Below are positions 22,273 to 35,300 of a stretch of DNA of 64,000 nucleotides, in pieces. Source of the stretch: Annona cherimola (lineage: Eukaryota; Streptophyta; Magnoliopsida; Magnoliales; Annonaceae); the NCBI GenBank assembly GCA_030490835.1, contig CM059973.1, forward strand, positions 54,564,008-54,628,007. Reading direction: 5' to 3'. The position numbers and the translations under genes are program-made. Numbering within the stretch: position 1 is the first letter of the stretch; each line of letters opens with the position of its first letter. The notes under the pieces were generated by a model. The model had not been told where the DNA came from, made no database searches, and worked only from the letters and a program-made list of their open reading frames with translations.

Positions 22273-23421
22273 TTAATAAATTAAACCATATTGATTGCTG
22301 AATAAGTGCTAAATCTTAAGCAGTTTTTTGGGAAGCCAACTATGCCCTGTCAAATGGTTTTGAATATTGGCTGATTTCGATATGATACAGCTCTATCGTA
22401 TAGATATTGGCCATGTTCACTACATGTAAAGGGTGTATTGGGCAGTGTCTTGAAAATGCCCGGTTTCTTTTATTTGATGTGTATGTTTACTGCTTTAGAT
22501 ACAGAATACATCTGTATTGTATAGGTTTGAAGGGGGCTGATATGCCCTCTGATATCAATATCTAGAACCATACCTGTGATGCATTTTTCTGTTGGTTGCA
22601 TGATTAGGAATGGAGTCAATAATTAACGTTATTAGGATAAATTCATACTAATTTTTTGATGCAAGTGCGATGATCTCCCTTTTCAATTGCTCACTCCAAA
22701 AGATTTGTGGTGGAGCTTCCTATTGTCATTATAGGGAAGGTTGTGCAATGTGGTGAGTTTTCTTTATTTTTACAAATTGCTATAAAATATCTTTCCCATC
22801 TAGGGAGAACAAAGGAGGCGCCATGAAAAGGGCATTCACAAAAAAGAAATATGCTATTCATGTGGTATGTGAAGATGTTCTCACCAAAAGCATATGTTTT
22901 GATGGAAGGCCAAGAGAAAAGCTATCACGCTGAACTTCAAAATATTTTGACTTCTATATGAATAGGTTGAAACAAAATTGAGTGTTATTCTAATCTTGCA
23001 GATGGACATGTATCTAAATAATTTGAAGTTTCCTATGTCAATTTTCCCTGCAAAAGGAATATGTGAAAGAAAAAGTTACACCAGTAGTTTTTGAAATATT
23101 GACAGCATTCATCCAAGACAAAAAGTAGTGCTCATGCTATGGTTGATCCTTATTTTATTTAGGATACTGTCATTTTGTTTCCTTCCCGATTGTCTATGGG
23201 TTTCTTTATGGAATGTGGTAGGTCATGCAATTATATTTCTTAGAATGTCCACTGATAATGGTGAGCTGGTGCTCTGCTGGTGAAGCTGGATAAATGATTG
23301 AATATGTTGGCAGACTTCATTGTTATGGATGGTATATTCCTGTTTTGGGTTACGATACTGTACAAGTGGGTGCTCATTTATTTTTTATTTTTTCAATATA
23401 TTTCTTTTAATTTTTCTTTAC

Positions 23422-23655
23422 TGTTATGTAGGCCCAATTATGTTTAGTTCATATACCAAAATTTACTATTTCTTGATTCTTATATATATATTTTTACAAA
23501 ATTTTAAAAATAAAAAACTTTCACCAATCTCATACTCTCCGCACATGAAAAGAATGAATTTTTTTTATTTTTGAAATTTTATAAAAAAATATATACAAGA
23601 ATCCAAAAATGGAAAATGTTGGTATGTGAACTTACTACATTTGGGCCCACATAAA
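23422..23655. mobile_element. Foldback element, copy 3 (intron 1)
   Basis: Arms of about 90 bases pair with each other: GGCCCAATTATGTTTAGTTC on the left against GTGGGCCCAAATGTAGTAAG in inverse on the right, then ACCAAAATTTACTATTT against its partner. The inner arm (TTGATTCTTATATATATATT) resembles the arm of copy 5. No coding sequence and no clear target duplication. Confidence 0.6.
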
Positions 23656-23801
23656 AAACAAAAATTATATTAAAAAATTCAAAGTATATGAGGTTGCTAC
23701 TTATTAAGTAACAACCTATTGTACGGTATCATAATCTCTCTTATTTGCATGTAAAATTTGTTAAGGCTGAGTGAGGAAGAAAAAAATGAGGAAAGAATAT
23801 C

Positions 23802-24973
23802 CATAGTTTCCAGAGGCACAAGGCCCACTCAAGGCGCACCCATTCAGAGGAGCACAGTCAGGCAGGAGCTTGATATTAGGGTACCAAGCATGGGCCCAAG
23901 TGCCTCAACAAAAGGCTAACTTTTGGCTTTTTTATTATTATAGAAGTTCTCAATTTAGTGCTTTTGTCCCCTTTTGCTGCTGTTAAAAAAAAAGAAAAAA
24001 AGAAAAAGAAAAACAAACCAAGAAGAAAGAAGAGGGAGTTACAGATTGCACAATGGTGTTCTCATGCCTCACAGCCCCCAACGCACTGGTGCATGTCCTC
24101 CTCTGCTTCATTTCTTTTTCTTCTTTTTTTCATGATGTGACAGACCCATCCAACATCCCAAGCACGTCGCAACCCCCACCGCACAAGTGCACATCCTCCT
24201 CTGCTTCTTCCTCATTTCGTTTGTCTTATCTTCTTCATCCTTCTCTGCTTTTTCTCTTCTTCATCCTCTGCTTCTTTTTTTTTTTTTTTTTTTTTTTGGG
24301 TTGTTTTTCCTTCTCTTCTTCATCCTCCTCTGCCTCCTCCTTGTTTCTTTTTCTCCTCTTCTTCATCCTTCCTTGCCATCCCATGTCCCAACCTAACCAT
24401 ATGTTCCCAAACTCAACTTTTTTCAAATTTTTTTAAGTGCCAAAAATTGTCTTATTTGCTGCTGATAGCTAAAAAATAAATTGCTCAATGCCAATAGTTA
24501 ATTTCATTGATTGTGGAATGCCAGTGTCTTGAAAAATGCCTAGTTGATTGGGCAATAAACAAACTGTTTGTGGAATGGTCTCGAATCTCTTGAATTGGTA
24601 ATTGTGAAATGATTAATATTTGCGCTGCAGTGCAGCCACTGCTTCTGCCATTTATTTCATTGAACAAGCTAATTGTTCCTGCCATTTCATTTGAGTGTTT
24701 TAAATGCTGTCGGTAGCTTAATGACACTACTGAATCATATTAATTTGCTAAATAATTGCAAGATGGTAGGTTTGAATTGTGTATTTATTCCTGATAATGA
24801 AATTGGGGAAATATGTTTTTTCATAGTACCTTATTTTCTACTTACTAGTTTTAGTCACTGTTATCTTTTAAATAAGTTTTATATAAGGTCCACCTTGCTT
24901 TTATAAGGCTTGTGCCTCACATGTGTGCCTTGTACCTAGGCCCCAAGACTCCCTTTTGCCTCTGACAACTATG
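23802..24973. mobile_element. Candidate hAT-like element with CATAGTT ends
   Basis: The left end CATAGTTTCCAGAGGCA and the inverted right end CATAGTTGTCAGAGGCA agree at most positions. The flanks AGAATATC (23794-23801) and AGAATGAC (24974-24981) could be a decayed 8 bp duplication. The interior is CT-rich low complexity and unrecognised sequence. Evidence is limited to about 20 bp of TIR. Confidence 0.35.
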
Positions 24974-25324
24974 AGAATGACAATGAAATATGTCGCTTGC
25001 CTGTTTTTAAATTTGGTATCGTTTGTCCTTGGGACTAGCCCTTTAAAAGAAATTTTATTAAAAGCGTCTTTCAAGGGAACACTTTTAGATGATATTTGTG
25101 ATGGTTATCATGTTTGTCCAAGGTTACATGAGCGTCATCATGCAACAGAGATCAATATGGCCAGAGATAACATCAAGCCCAGCTAGACTTTTTCATTGAT
25201 TTAATTACGATTGAAATTTTAGTTGTTTCATTGCTCTTTTGAATGATATACAGTTTTCAATTTACATGAGTTTAGTGTTATATTTTGATTTATTTAGATT
25301 AATCTTGTATCCTTGTCACTTCCC

Positions 25325-25415
25325 TATTATGTTCTGTTTTTTACGCAAAATTAAGCCAATTAAATGCGGAAAAAAATTAATTGGCTTAATTTAGCGTAAA
25401 AAACAGAACATAATA
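25325..25415. repeat. Near-perfect 39 bp hairpin in intron 1
   Basis: Left arm 25325-25363 and right arm 25377-25415 are reverse complements at 38 of 39 positions around a 13-base loop. The arm starts TATTATGTTCTGTTTTTTAC. In a transcript from the host gene it would form a stable stem. Confidence 0.85.
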
Positions 25416-25720
25416 TAAAAAAAAAGAATAGAAAAAATTTGATAGCCCATTTTTAAAATCTTGAATAGGTCCAAAGTCACACGCCCCTAAGCCTATTTAT
25501 GTAAATCTTCTTTGCAAAAGACTCGTAGTGGGACCTGCATGAGGATTTGATTTTATTACACAGACTTTATCTTGATTGTTGCTTTTTCTGATGGTGCCAC
25601 TTGCTTTCATGGCTCAAATGTTTCCATAAATATGAGTGATAAAAACTAATGATGATCACAACCATTTAGAAATGCATTTGTAAGTTTGGCTAGAGGGATA
25701 CTTATTAGGCTGGTTTGTGA

Positions 25721-25952
25721 GATCCCGATACAGTGCACCTGGGTGCACTTGGCCTCAGTGCACCCGGGTGCTTTAACCAGTTTTATTTTTATTTTATTTT
25801 TAAATTTTTTTATACAACTGTTAATCTAAGTGTATTTAACATGTGTATCAAAGTTTTATAATTTTTTTTTTTTAAAAAAAGTTTTAAAAAATGGGTTAAA
25901 TGCACCCGGGTGCACTGAGGCTAAGTGCACCCAGGTGCACTGTATCGGGATC
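25721..25952. mobile_element. Foldback element (MULE-like family), copy 4, 10 bp target duplication
   Basis: The ends read GATCCCGATACAGTGCACC and its inverse. It is flanked by TGGTTTGTGA at 25711-25720 and 25953-25962 (10 bp, extendable to 12 because of the GATC ends). Each end carries two GTGCACC-GGGTGC palindromes. The left inner arm holds ACTGTTAATCTAAGTGTA, and the right inner arm is mostly deleted. Confidence 0.85.
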
Positions 25953-26247
25953 TGGTTTGTGAGGGGAAAACCTTTTCTAACTGGCATAAACATAAATGAG
26001 TCATTTGCTCATGTTAGGCAAGTCTATTTGAATGAAAATTTCACCATGAGTGTATTATAGTAATCTGTTAACTGTTATAATTTGGACAAAATAAAATTTA
26101 ATCAGGTGACTTCTTATGAAAACAGTGCAGTTACACTTTCTCTGATTCTGTCAACTATTAATTTTATATCCTTTTCGTTGTCCCCCTTCAATCTGTATCT
26201 GACTAATAGTAGCATAGACTAAGCAAACACTTCTTCACGTTCTGCAG

Positions 26248-26391
26248 TTTGTTTTAAGCTATTGCTCATAATGAGTCTACAACAAGCAGTTCAACCAAGG
26301 TCCTCTAATAATTCATTTGGCCGTCGAAGGGCTGACAGGGAGATGGGGACACGACTTGATAGGAAGTCATCTGGCAATTTTAGCAATCCAG
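26248..26391 (+). CDS. CID3/CID4: CID exon 2: start codon and basic N terminus (residues 1-40)
   Basis: Acceptor TTCTGCAG ends at 26247, ATG at 26271, donor GTGAAT at 26392. The first 23 bases are 5' UTR. It encodes MSLQQAVQPRSSNNSFGRRR and continues basic and serine-rich. Confidence 0.88.
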
Positions 26392-29300
26392 GTGAATATA
26401 TTTATCAGAATTCTTTTTGGCTGTTCTTTTTGCACCTTTAACTGTCTTTTTATATAGGTCTAGCAAATGGCAGCAAATTCGGTGGGTTTGAAAGTCCTTC
26501 ACGTGATCGGCTAGTATATTTAACAACATGCCTCATTGGACATCGCGTTGAAGTCCAGGTGAAGAATGGGTCTATATTCTCTGGAATATTTCATGGGACG
26601 AATGCTTCGAAAGATTTTGGTATGTCTCATGACTTGATGTGGTCTTTTAGCTTTCATATTTTCCTGCTTATAACCTTGCGAGTACTTGCAGGGACTTTAT
26701 TGTGTTGATTCCCATTTGGGTGTTTCAAAGTAATTAATAAACTCAAATTCTTCCAATAGCGTGTAACTCTCTTATCTATCTAATGGGTCAGTATGATTTC
26801 TTAATATGGACTAATATTTTCAGGAATTATCCTGAAGATGGGGCGGCTTATGAAGGATGGTTCCTTGAGAGGACAGAAACATGCCTCTGATTCTGTGAGC
26901 AAGGCTCCTTTGAAGACCTTAATAATTCCTGCTAAGGAACTTGTGCAAGTTATAGCAAAGGTTCTCTGATTGCATCTCCTTTTAGATTCCATTGGTGAAA
27001 CAATCATCCATGTGTAAATATTTTTTCCCCTACTCTGTATAATTTGTAAATAAAGGTGTGTTTGTTTAGCTATAAAATTTTCAACCAAAATTTTTCAATC
27101 TAAAACTTTTCACTCTCCATAATTATCCTATTTTGTAGTTATTTCTTTACATCTTCTTATACAACCACCCTACTTTTTAATCATTTTTACACAACTACCC
27201 ATGCAACTATCCTATTTATTTTAATTTTACTTTCTTTACTCATCATCATTACCTCTATCATATTACATCATTTTCTTCCATTTTAAAAACTTTTACAACA
27301 AAAACTTTTCATTCAAAAGTTTTATCACTTTCCAAACACACCCAAAACAAATTGCAGAGGGGGTCAAACAGGATTATGGCAGGCTGCAGTTCCCTTCCCA
27401 CCAAAATAGTGTGTAGCCTTTGTCACTGGGGCATCCCATCCTCTACCAATGAAATTTCTGTATCATGTTTCTTTTGGAACATTTTTGACGAAAAAGGCCA
27501 CATCTGGGAGCATGACTTGAAGATCCTCACAAGAGCATATCATGGCTATTATTTATCTGCATGTTACTGCTGCTTTCTTTCTGCTTAGTCAGTTCCTATC
27601 TTTATCAATAATGACAAGTCATCCTAATCTGATTGATGGACCATCATGTGACAATGGCTTTCAAGTGCATTCCATTCATGCAATGATCAAACTAAATAGG
27701 CCAAGCTGGATAGAAGGTGCTGGTTATTAGCAGATAGTAGGCGGGATATCTAATGTATTTGTATGCGGTTTCGATGATCTTTTAAAACTTATTGTGGAAT
27801 TGAAAGTTTGAACTTAGACCAATGGTATGGGTAATACTCTGATACCATTGTTTAACTCCTGCAGGATGTTGCATTGACTATGGATGGATTTGCAAATGGG
27901 CATACCAGTGAAAAGCGACAGGATATTATGATAGACTCATACATATCCCAGTCTCAGTTTGGTGAGGCAGAGAGAGAGCTTGAGCGCTGGACTCCAGATA
28001 ACGATGATCCTCAATGTCCCGAGTTGGAAAATATCTTTGATGGCAATTGGAACAGGTAACTTTGATGCGGAACTTTAATCATATGTTTCCTAGGATATTT
28101 ATTATTTTTTCTTTAAAATAAGAGTGTGTTTGTTTGGGATATAAACATGTCAACCAAAACTTTTCAATCTAAAACTTTTCGCTCTCCATAACTACTCTAT
28201 TTTTTAATTATTTTTTCACATTTTTCTATACAAAATACTTTACTTTTCAATCATTTCTACACAACTATCTATACAACTAACCTATCTATTTTAACTTTAT
28301 TCTCTTTACTTCTCATCATTACTCCTATTATATCACATCGTTTTCTATCAATGTGATAACTTCTACCTCAAAAACTTTTCATCAAAAGTTTTACCCCCAA
28401 CCAAACACACCCTAAGTATCTTTTCATTAGTTATGGATGGGTCTGGAACTTTACCACTGGAACTCTCATATCTTGGAAGGTGAGGCCTATGAGCATTTGA
28501 GTCCAGACTCATCCACGAAAGCACAGAGCAGATGCACTAACTCACTGATGAGGCCATAATTAGTCTATGCATCAAGATTGATTGATACATTCTCTTCTAA
28601 TCAGGAAATGGGATCAGTTTGAGACAAATGAGGCCTTGTTTGGAGTGAAGAGTACATTTGACGAGGAGCTATATACTACAAAACTTGAGAGAGGTCCTCA
28701 AATGAGAGAGCTGGAGAGAGAAGCTATACGGATAGCTAAAGAAATTGAGGGAGAGGAAACACATGATGTCCATCTAGCTGAGGTGACTATATCATGCTGA
28801 AATATTTGATTAAAAATTTTTCCCTTGTTTTGAATGTGTTTCAAAGGTGCTTCAACCGTCTTTGCCATAAATGGATTATTTTTTTGAATGTGCCATAAGT
28901 GGGTTATTAAACTTGTTGCAAGTTGATTATGAACACTATGGAGCAAATATGCACATTTGAGGTATCAGGAATTCCTTTTGCCTTTTCTAACTCTTGGTTC
29001 ACAGGCAACAGTCTCCTTAGTGATATTTCATTTGTTCTTGCCTACACTGTGCCAACATTTCATCGTTGGTTACATTTTTTTTGGAATTTCTGTTGGCTAT
29101 TACTTTTTCAACCTGTCTCTCTGATATACCTTCACTGGGATGTTCAACAGGAAAGAGGCATGAATTTTAGTGATGATTTTGATCTTGATGAGGAGAGTAG
29201 ATTCTCATCAGTACTTAGGGGAGTAGATGATGGGAGATACGAAGAAAATGAAGACGCAAGGCTGAATGACTGCAATTCAGAAACTTTTGGTGATTCCTCT

Positions 29301-32300
29301 CTTGCCGTCTCTGGTTGGTCTTATTCTGATGTAACCAGAGGGAAAAGCAATGACGGAGCTCAAGCTTCATCAAGTTGTTCATCAGTGGTAACCTCTCAAG
29401 CATTCATTTTTAATCTTGGGAATCCAATCGGATCATGGAATTACGCTCTGATTACATTGCAATTATAGCATTCACCCATTATGGCATGTCCTGCGGCTCT
29501 TCTGCTGCATAGCTTGCATGAGTATGTGATTTTGACGTTCACCAGCAGTGGGAAAAAACAGATTTTTTTCTCGAAATTTGCCGTACCTCTTTTGTTGATC
29601 AATTTGCAATGGTGGAGGTTTAATGAGGCTCGTGCACTATAATTTTTTGGTTATTTCATGCTGTGGGCAAGTGTGTGCCTGAGAGTCGAGAGACACTTAG
29701 GGGCTGTTCAGGATGGTGGAATGTAATGACAACGGGATGAGGAAATTGGATGGAAAACAGTTCCTGTATATTGGGATGCGGGAAATCATATTGGGAATGG
29801 GAAAAGTAGAAATTAAAAAAGTAAGGTTGTTATGCATTGAAAATCGGAAAATTTTGGAATGAAAAATCTCATCCCATCCTCGTCCTGTGCCTTTCTCATC
29901 CACTCATTTTGAACAAGCCCGAAGACAGTATTGGTAATAATCATAATCGTAATGGATTTCTTTCTGGCTTTTTTTTTCTCCCTTCCAAATCAGATGTTTT
30001 GAAGAAGTAGAATAATAGCAAAATCTAGAGCCATCATTGCTGGAAATGGATTTTTGTGATCTTGCCTATATATATTTGAGAACCGTTGACATGTTGTTTG
30101 ATTGCTTTTGCTCCACAGGATGGAGGAGCATCATCTCAAGTGACCACTGCTCCAGATCTGTATTGCTCTTCCTTAGATAATGTGAAGCAGCAATCCTCTG
30201 ATTCTGCTTCTAGTGATTTCCTACCTGCAGACACTGATAGGTTTGCTTCCTTTTTGCATTGGACCATCATGATATTGGTTGATCCTTTTCACAAGATTTC
30301 TATATAGCGATTATTGCGGGATATCTGTATATGATTTGCAAAACAATGTCAGGGTCAGTGATTGCCAGGTCAGAGAACAACACGGAGGAAAGAATGTTAA
30401 AAAGTCTCCAGAAAGGAAAACTGTAAGTCAATTTTCAGCATTATTTTGTGAATCTCCCTTGCAAATTTCATTCAGCTGCTTTGCTTATGAAATACTAACC
30501 TAATATTCAACTTACACTGGCTTCATGAGATACTAGTCTGTATTTCAGCTCTTAATTGTTATTTTTCATGAAAAATACTAGCACAGATAAATGTTTTAAT
30601 AAGTTAATTAAAATTTTATATTCTTTTTAATAGAGTCAGTTCACTCATTTTCAGTAGCTACTAATTTCAGCAAATTCAACAATATATAGCAACAATATCA
30701 TGTGAATCATATTGAAAATTTTAATTTATTGCTTCTTTTGATAATCTTTTTTGTTGCTGTATCAGTGATGCATTAGATGACTAAAATGAAAGATAATTTT
30801 ACTTGGTGGTCTAGTTTGATCCTAAAATGATGTGGAACTTAACATATTTGGTGTAAATATGCAGTCTGGAACTCAAGAATTCTTTAAGCATCTTGCAGGT
30901 TGCACTACATTTAGTTCACAGATAAATGCTTTTGTGTGCTGAATCAACAAATTGAAAGATAGATAAGGGAAGAGAGAATGTGTTAACATATGAAAAAAGA
31001 GAACTGTCTCGTTTATATGGAGTGTTATCAGAACTGGTCTGGACCAGAAGTCCGATGGTGAACGGGCACTGAATCTGATTGTTCGCTTATGTTTTAGTGT
31101 TTTTCATTGTAAAATAAAGTACAAACCATCTCAACTGCTAGTCCAACCAGAAAGAACTGTCAAACTGTTTTTAGTCATTTGCTAAAGGAGCCTTCCTAGA
31201 AGATAACAGGATGCACAATGCAGAATGCACGAGTATAAAAAGTACAGGATAAGTTAAAATGGAAAAAACTAATTGTACTAGGATCTCTGGCATGATTGGC
31301 AGAAGCATGTTGGTACTCTATAGACCATGGGACCTATATATATATAATTGAATAAGATTTTTTTTTTTTAAAAATAATTGAATGGAGATAACTTCAACAA
31401 CATGAAATTTATTGTTGTTTTTCTTACATATGTTATCTATAATATGATGTTATTATAATTTTAATGTTGTACTAGTTTTATTATCTTAATTTTTATAAAG
31501 TTATTGCATTCTAGTTATTAAATAAATATTTTATAAAAATATTAAATTAAACTATGTAATAATACATGAGCTTGAATAAATGGTTGCACTGGCTTGAGCC
31601 AGGCCAGACATTTGACCGGTTTAGTTACCAGGTGGCTCTTATAACTCAGGTTCAAAGCACAAAAAAGTTGGAAGAGAAACAAATGAAGAATACCAACTTA
31701 CTGTAGTTTTGTTTCTAATGCAGGTACCTTTGGAGTCCCGTGCTTTGAAGCCAGATGGTGAGTGCAAAAACATAATATTTTTGCCATTTTCAGTCTATAT
31801 GACTATGGCTCAGTTGTCTCTGAGAATATTGAATTGATAAATTGTGATATTGTTTTCTGTATAAACTTTGCTTAGTTTTTGAGTCAACCATGTGGAACCC
31901 GAATGTGGTAATATCCTTATCTTTAATGGCTTTTATGTAGGGCCATTGATATACTAAAACTGCTTGTGTGGAAGCTTCCAGTCATCCACAATCAAATTTT
32001 TTTTCCATTTATTTTTTGAAATAAAAATTCATAGTACTCATCCCTGTGAGTTATAGTCATATTTTTTGGAACTTTTATGTTCCATATATTTATTTCAGAA
32101 TTTAACAAAATTTCATAATTACATATTAAGGGGGTGTTTGGTAACATCAAAAACTTATCAAATGAAAACTTTTCAATTAAAACTTTTCACTCTCTTCAAT
32201 TACCCTATTTTTTAATTTTAAAAATTTTTACACCAAAAATTATTCATCATAAGTTTTATCACTTCCGAAACACACCCTAAATATTTATAACATGTAAGTT

Positions 32301-35300
32301 CAAAATCAAAAGTATTTTTTTGACATCATAAATATATCTAATAATGAATATTATGCATAGTTTATATTTGAAAAAGCTATTTTAAAATGGAAAAATCAAT
32401 CTATTGTATCAGATAACTACCCTGTATTTTGGAAGTATTCATGCTTGTGTTTCATTTTGGTTGCTTTAAGCTGGAGAAGGAAGGGCTAAAGCTGAAAGAT
32501 ACCTGAATTGTATGTCCTAGCTGAGGTCAAGTTTGTTGTTGTTGTTGTTGCATCTCTGTGCACATGTTTTTTGAAGCTGTTGGCCAGAATCCGAACCACA
32601 TTGCGTTAAACTTTTGAATGTACCGGAGTGATGCTGCCATCATGGAAATTTTATTCTATTGAAAAGGATGATATATGGCAAAGTCACTGTGAGCAATAAC
32701 TGACAACTAGCATGATTTTTAAGGATTATTATGCATTAGTTCCCTTACATTATCCTCTCTCACAAGGGGTAACACGGATTCATACTGAAAATATACAGTG
32801 TGGAAGGTGTTGTTCACTGATTGTTTGGTCAGCTCGTTTCCTTTGTACTAGGTAACATGGCTGGTCCAGCCCATTTTTCCCCAAAGTTGGTTCTCACTGA
32901 AGAAGTTGAACTTTCCATGCACTAGTTCACTGAGAGGAAACTTTCTATCAATAGGAAAAACATGTTGCATCCAAGGCTGAAATAATTCCCTTCGTCAAAG
33001 TGAAAAATATTTCTCACAAACGAAGGTGCATGAACCAAATTGGTATTCCTCATTTATCATAAAAAATATCTCACTTTCAAAAACATCAAACCAATGTCAG
33101 AATGTCTACAGGAGCTGAATGTCTCTACATAAATAACTACGTCAGAGTTCAAACATTACTTTTTGAAGGGACCATAAAAACTTGTAACATCAGCAGAGAG
33201 GATTTTGGTGAGATGCTTGATAGAATTCAAGATGAGATGATCTATCATTTTTTTCCTTATGACGGGGACAAATCATGGGAAGTATTCATCCTGCAAATGC
33301 AGTTTTGTTCGCTGACCATCTCTAGTCTAAACATATGTTGGAAAGGCACGCTCAAATGGCATTTTGGGGAATTCCCAGCTGGGGTTTAACTTGTGCTGGA
33401 TATATTACACTCATGTAATGCTTGCAACAATGATTTTGTCCTGCATTTTTAATCTGTTTTACCAATTCAAGGATGATAGTATGCTAACATAACTTCTATG
33501 CAGACACATCTTCAGTCACTGCGAAGAAAGCTAGCTTTGAGAAAGGGGGACTGTCTCCCCAAGCCACTGCTTATGCTCCATCTTCTGCCACCTCAAAAAG
33601 TCAAGAGCCTGCTGTATCTACACGTGAATTGTCAGAGAATGCAGGTTCTAGCAAAGATCCTACTCAATCAATCAACCCTCATGTTCGACCAGGAAGTTCT
33701 ACGTCATCCACTTCCGACCGTGTTGCCGCTACCTCTGCTTCAAGCGCTCCTGGTTTATCACCAAGCTCATCAGTGGGATCACTATCGTCAGAAAAATCTA
33801 CCCTGAATCCTTTTGCCAAGGTGACATTGACACCGTACTCATTGAGAAATTCTGATACTAACAGCAAGTTCTCCATATTGATACATGGCAAATGTCTTGG
33901 GGTTTTGACCTTCAAGTTGATGATTCTGAGCATGAAATTCACCTTGCTTTGTCTACTGTATCATCACTGTGGTTATTAACTTTTAGATAAGATTCCTCCA
34001 GGTGCAAGTCCTAGAGCGAAGCCACTCTTCCAGGTCAATGCCCATATTCTGCATTTAATGTGAATATCCCTAGGTTGTCAGCAAGAATGTTCTGATTAGT
34101 TTGATAATGGTTATTGATCCAGTTATCTTATGTCCCAACTCCTTGTTAATGAAACTGTGGTTTGTTTACACATTTTCTATGTATAAGTTGCTTATAGAAC
34201 TCGAGGAAAAACCTATTAGTAGTTTTCTTTGTGAACTTTTTTTTTTTCCCCTCTTGAAGCTGTGTTGTTTTTCTGACTCACAACTTTGCTGTCAAACCAC
34301 CGTAACTTGTTTCTGCAAAATTGCTTGTACAGGAGTTTAAGCTCAACCCTAATGCTAAGAGTTTTACTCCATCTATGGCAACTGTAAGACCTCCCTCCCC
34401 TGCTGCTGAAGGCTCCTACTACTACCCAGCTAATGTGTCTGCTATGCCACATATGCATGGACTACCAGTGGGCATTGGGGTGAGCTAGTGATCTTACTTT
34501 TATTGTCTGTCCCTTATGGTTCTTTGCTATTTTTTTGGTCTTCTGCACAGAACTGAAGATGTTATTTCTCTTAGAGCCACAGCATGTTATCTTTTGTTAT
34601 CATTTTCCTGTCATTCAGAACTAATTGTCTTAAAAAAGATGGTAATGTTGACCAGCATGATGTTATCTTTCTGTCTTGGTGGTGTTACTGTGAGCTGATA
34701 TCCCATTTCACTTGCCATCCTTGATCCCTCGTGCCTCTCAGTTGAGAGAATTATTTTGGTAGCCAATCATTGGGGTATAACTTTGATACCATTTGCTAGA
34801 TTTGATAATACCCAACACACCTATTTGTTCACTAGCATAACCATTAACATTCATGGGCTTTATTGGTTCTTTTTCATGTTGGCAGATGACCCCTACTTTT
34901 GGTGGACACCAACCTGTCATCTACAGTCCACAGGCACCAGTACAATCACCTCAGGCATATGTCCATCCAAATGGACCTCTGGTAAGTTGTTGATTTTCAT
35001 TTATTTTCTCCATAGATGTTTGAAATCATTCATTCTTGGTGTCATTCTTTCACAATGTGAATTTGGCATTTAGTTTTGATCTTTCTTTCACTCGCACACT
35101 GTAGTATGGGCAGCAGATGATCCTTGGTCAGCCTCGGCAAGTTTTGTATATGCCCAGCTACCCTCCTGTAAGTCTCCAAAAGAGTGCATACTCTCTGTAC
35201 CTGACTTTTGAACAGATTTTTGTTGGTTATTTTACTCTGCAAACCATACTACATGAATTTTTTCTAAAATTTTTTGATGAATGAACCACATGGAAGTGCA

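Larger units (their letters stand above)
19409..26247 (+). other. Long leader intron of the ataxin-2 homologue (6.8 kb)
   Basis: It runs from the donor at 19409 to the acceptor TTCTGCAG at 26247. It holds no convincing coding frame; frames such as 23958-24436 are CT-rich low complexity. It contains a Tourist MITE, two foldback elements, a near-perfect 39 bp hairpin and a candidate hAT-like element, each listed separately. Additional noncoding exons cannot be excluded. Confidence 0.45.

Noticed and set aside
23958..24436. Overlapping frames of 127 and 69 codons in the leader intron
   Set aside because: CT-rich low complexity with a T-run; the products are Ser/Phe/Leu-rich and change with the frame.
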